A stretch of 64,000 bases of DNA. It comes from Modestobacter sp. VKM Ac-2986. Lineage in GTDB: Bacteria > Actinomycetota > Actinomycetes > Mycobacteriales > Geodermatophilaceae. Where the stretch lies: the NCBI RefSeq assembly GCF_026967795.1, contig NZ_JAPVBH010000001.1:372001-436000 (forward strand), in the 5' to 3' direction. Of this stretch, positions 63,784 to 64,000 are shown piece after piece. Numbering within the stretch: position 1 is the first letter of the stretch; every line of letters starts with the position of its first letter. The translations under genes were made by a program, and so were the position numbers. The notes beneath the pieces are model-generated. The model made no database searches and had not been told where the DNA came from. It saw nothing but the letters and a program-made list of their open reading frames with translations.

Positions 63784-64000
63784 CGGTGACGAGCGGGCGG
63801 CGCTGGAGCGCAGCGTGCTGCTCGTCGACTTCCGCCACGTCCCCGCCGGTCCGGCCTGGCAGGTCGAGGAGGCCGACGCCGCCGGGCTCGCCGCCCACCG
63901 GGCGCTCCGGCAGCGGGCCTTCGTCGAGGAGCAGGGCCTGTTCGCCGGCACCGACCGCGACGGCACGGACGACGACCCGCGCGCGGTCACCCTGGTTGCA
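63776..64000 (+). CDS. MSMEG_0567/Sll0786 family nitrogen starvation N-acetyltransferase (partial, runs off the window)
   Basis: The first 75 codons are present: MAAGDERAALERSVLLVDFRHVPAGPAWQVEEADAAGLAAHRALRQRAFVEEQGLFAGTDRDGTDDDP, split by the window end. The RQRAFVEEQGLF segment is the entry of a GNAT fold and matches the Nit1C-associated acetyltransferase that follows the radical SAM gene in other genomes. ATG 63776 is used; GTG 63764 is in frame. The start lies in a hairpin. Confidence 0.82.
   Translation, partial: MAAGDERAALERSVLLVDFRHVPAGPAWQVEEADAAGLAAHRALRQRAFVEEQGLFAGTDRDGTDDDPRAVTLVA

Overview
The window is one contiguous piece of a very GC-rich actinobacterial chromosome. Almost every codon ends in G or C, GTG starts are common, and neighbouring genes often overlap as GTGA or ATGA. 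Gene content and small repeats resemble the Geodermatophilaceae (Blastococcus/Modestobacter/Geodermatophilus); this placement is an impression from reading, not a computed result. There is no rRNA, tRNA, CRISPR array, insertion sequence or prophage that I can see. Density is normal: about 60 protein genes, several short ORFs and one composite pseudogene.

Layout. 1-5.4 kb: the tail of an alcohol dehydrogenase, a MOSC protein, an ACS-type MFS importer, a lipoprotein and an NmrA-like reductase with a TetR regulator. 5.4-17.8 kb: a catabolic island. It holds two FAD aromatic hydroxylases, a decarboxylase-type amidohydrolase, an IclR regulator, a complete NMT1/SsuABC-type ABC importer, an aldehyde dehydrogenase and a benzoylformate-decarboxylase-like ThDP enzyme. 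Two copies of a GTTYC-N7-GGAAC operator flank the iclR gene, which suggests one regulon that imports and degrades an aromatic or 2-oxo acid. 17.8-23.3 kb: a class V aminotransferase, small proteins, an intracellular GH10 xylanase, a pyridoxamine-oxidase-fold protein and an iron-siderophore binding protein behind an IdeR/DtxR box. 23.4-27.3 kb: the Hen1-Pnkp RNA repair pair, followed by a hairpin-rich non-coding stretch. 27.7-35.3 kb: ribosomal protein L31 type B, an NCS1 nucleobase permease with a cysteine hydrolase, two MFS exporters that share a promoter-proximal repeat, and a CoxG-like protein with a long low-complexity linker and a membrane anchor.

35.4-49.2 kb: a DedA/HAD/hydrolase operon, an amidohydrolase, a gene remnant, and an AztABCD-type zinc uptake locus with two AztD-like proteins and candidate Zur boxes. 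A GlxA-type regulator with its cysteine hydrolase and a TetR-controlled hydrolase operon follow. 49.2-59.2 kb: an MBL hydrolase, a MarR regulator with two identical palindromes in front of itself and of an SDR gene, a UBP zinc-finger protein next to a Na+/H+ antiporter carrying the same finger, the TldD/TldE pair, and a DoxX protein. 59.4-64 kb: a ZTP (pfl) riboswitch in front of glyA, then the start of a Nit1C-type nitrogen-starvation cluster (an amidohydrolase, the MSMEG_0572-like protein, the MSMEG_0568-like radical SAM protein and a GNAT protein that runs off the window). The nitrilase expected between the 0572-like and 0568-like genes is absent.

Small repeats are the other theme. Three copies of a GGAGTCCC hairpin sit at convergent gene ends, two copies of a GGCCATGTTCGC hairpin occur, and an 83-nt element has entered the tldD/tldE junction while preserving stop/start overlaps on both sides.
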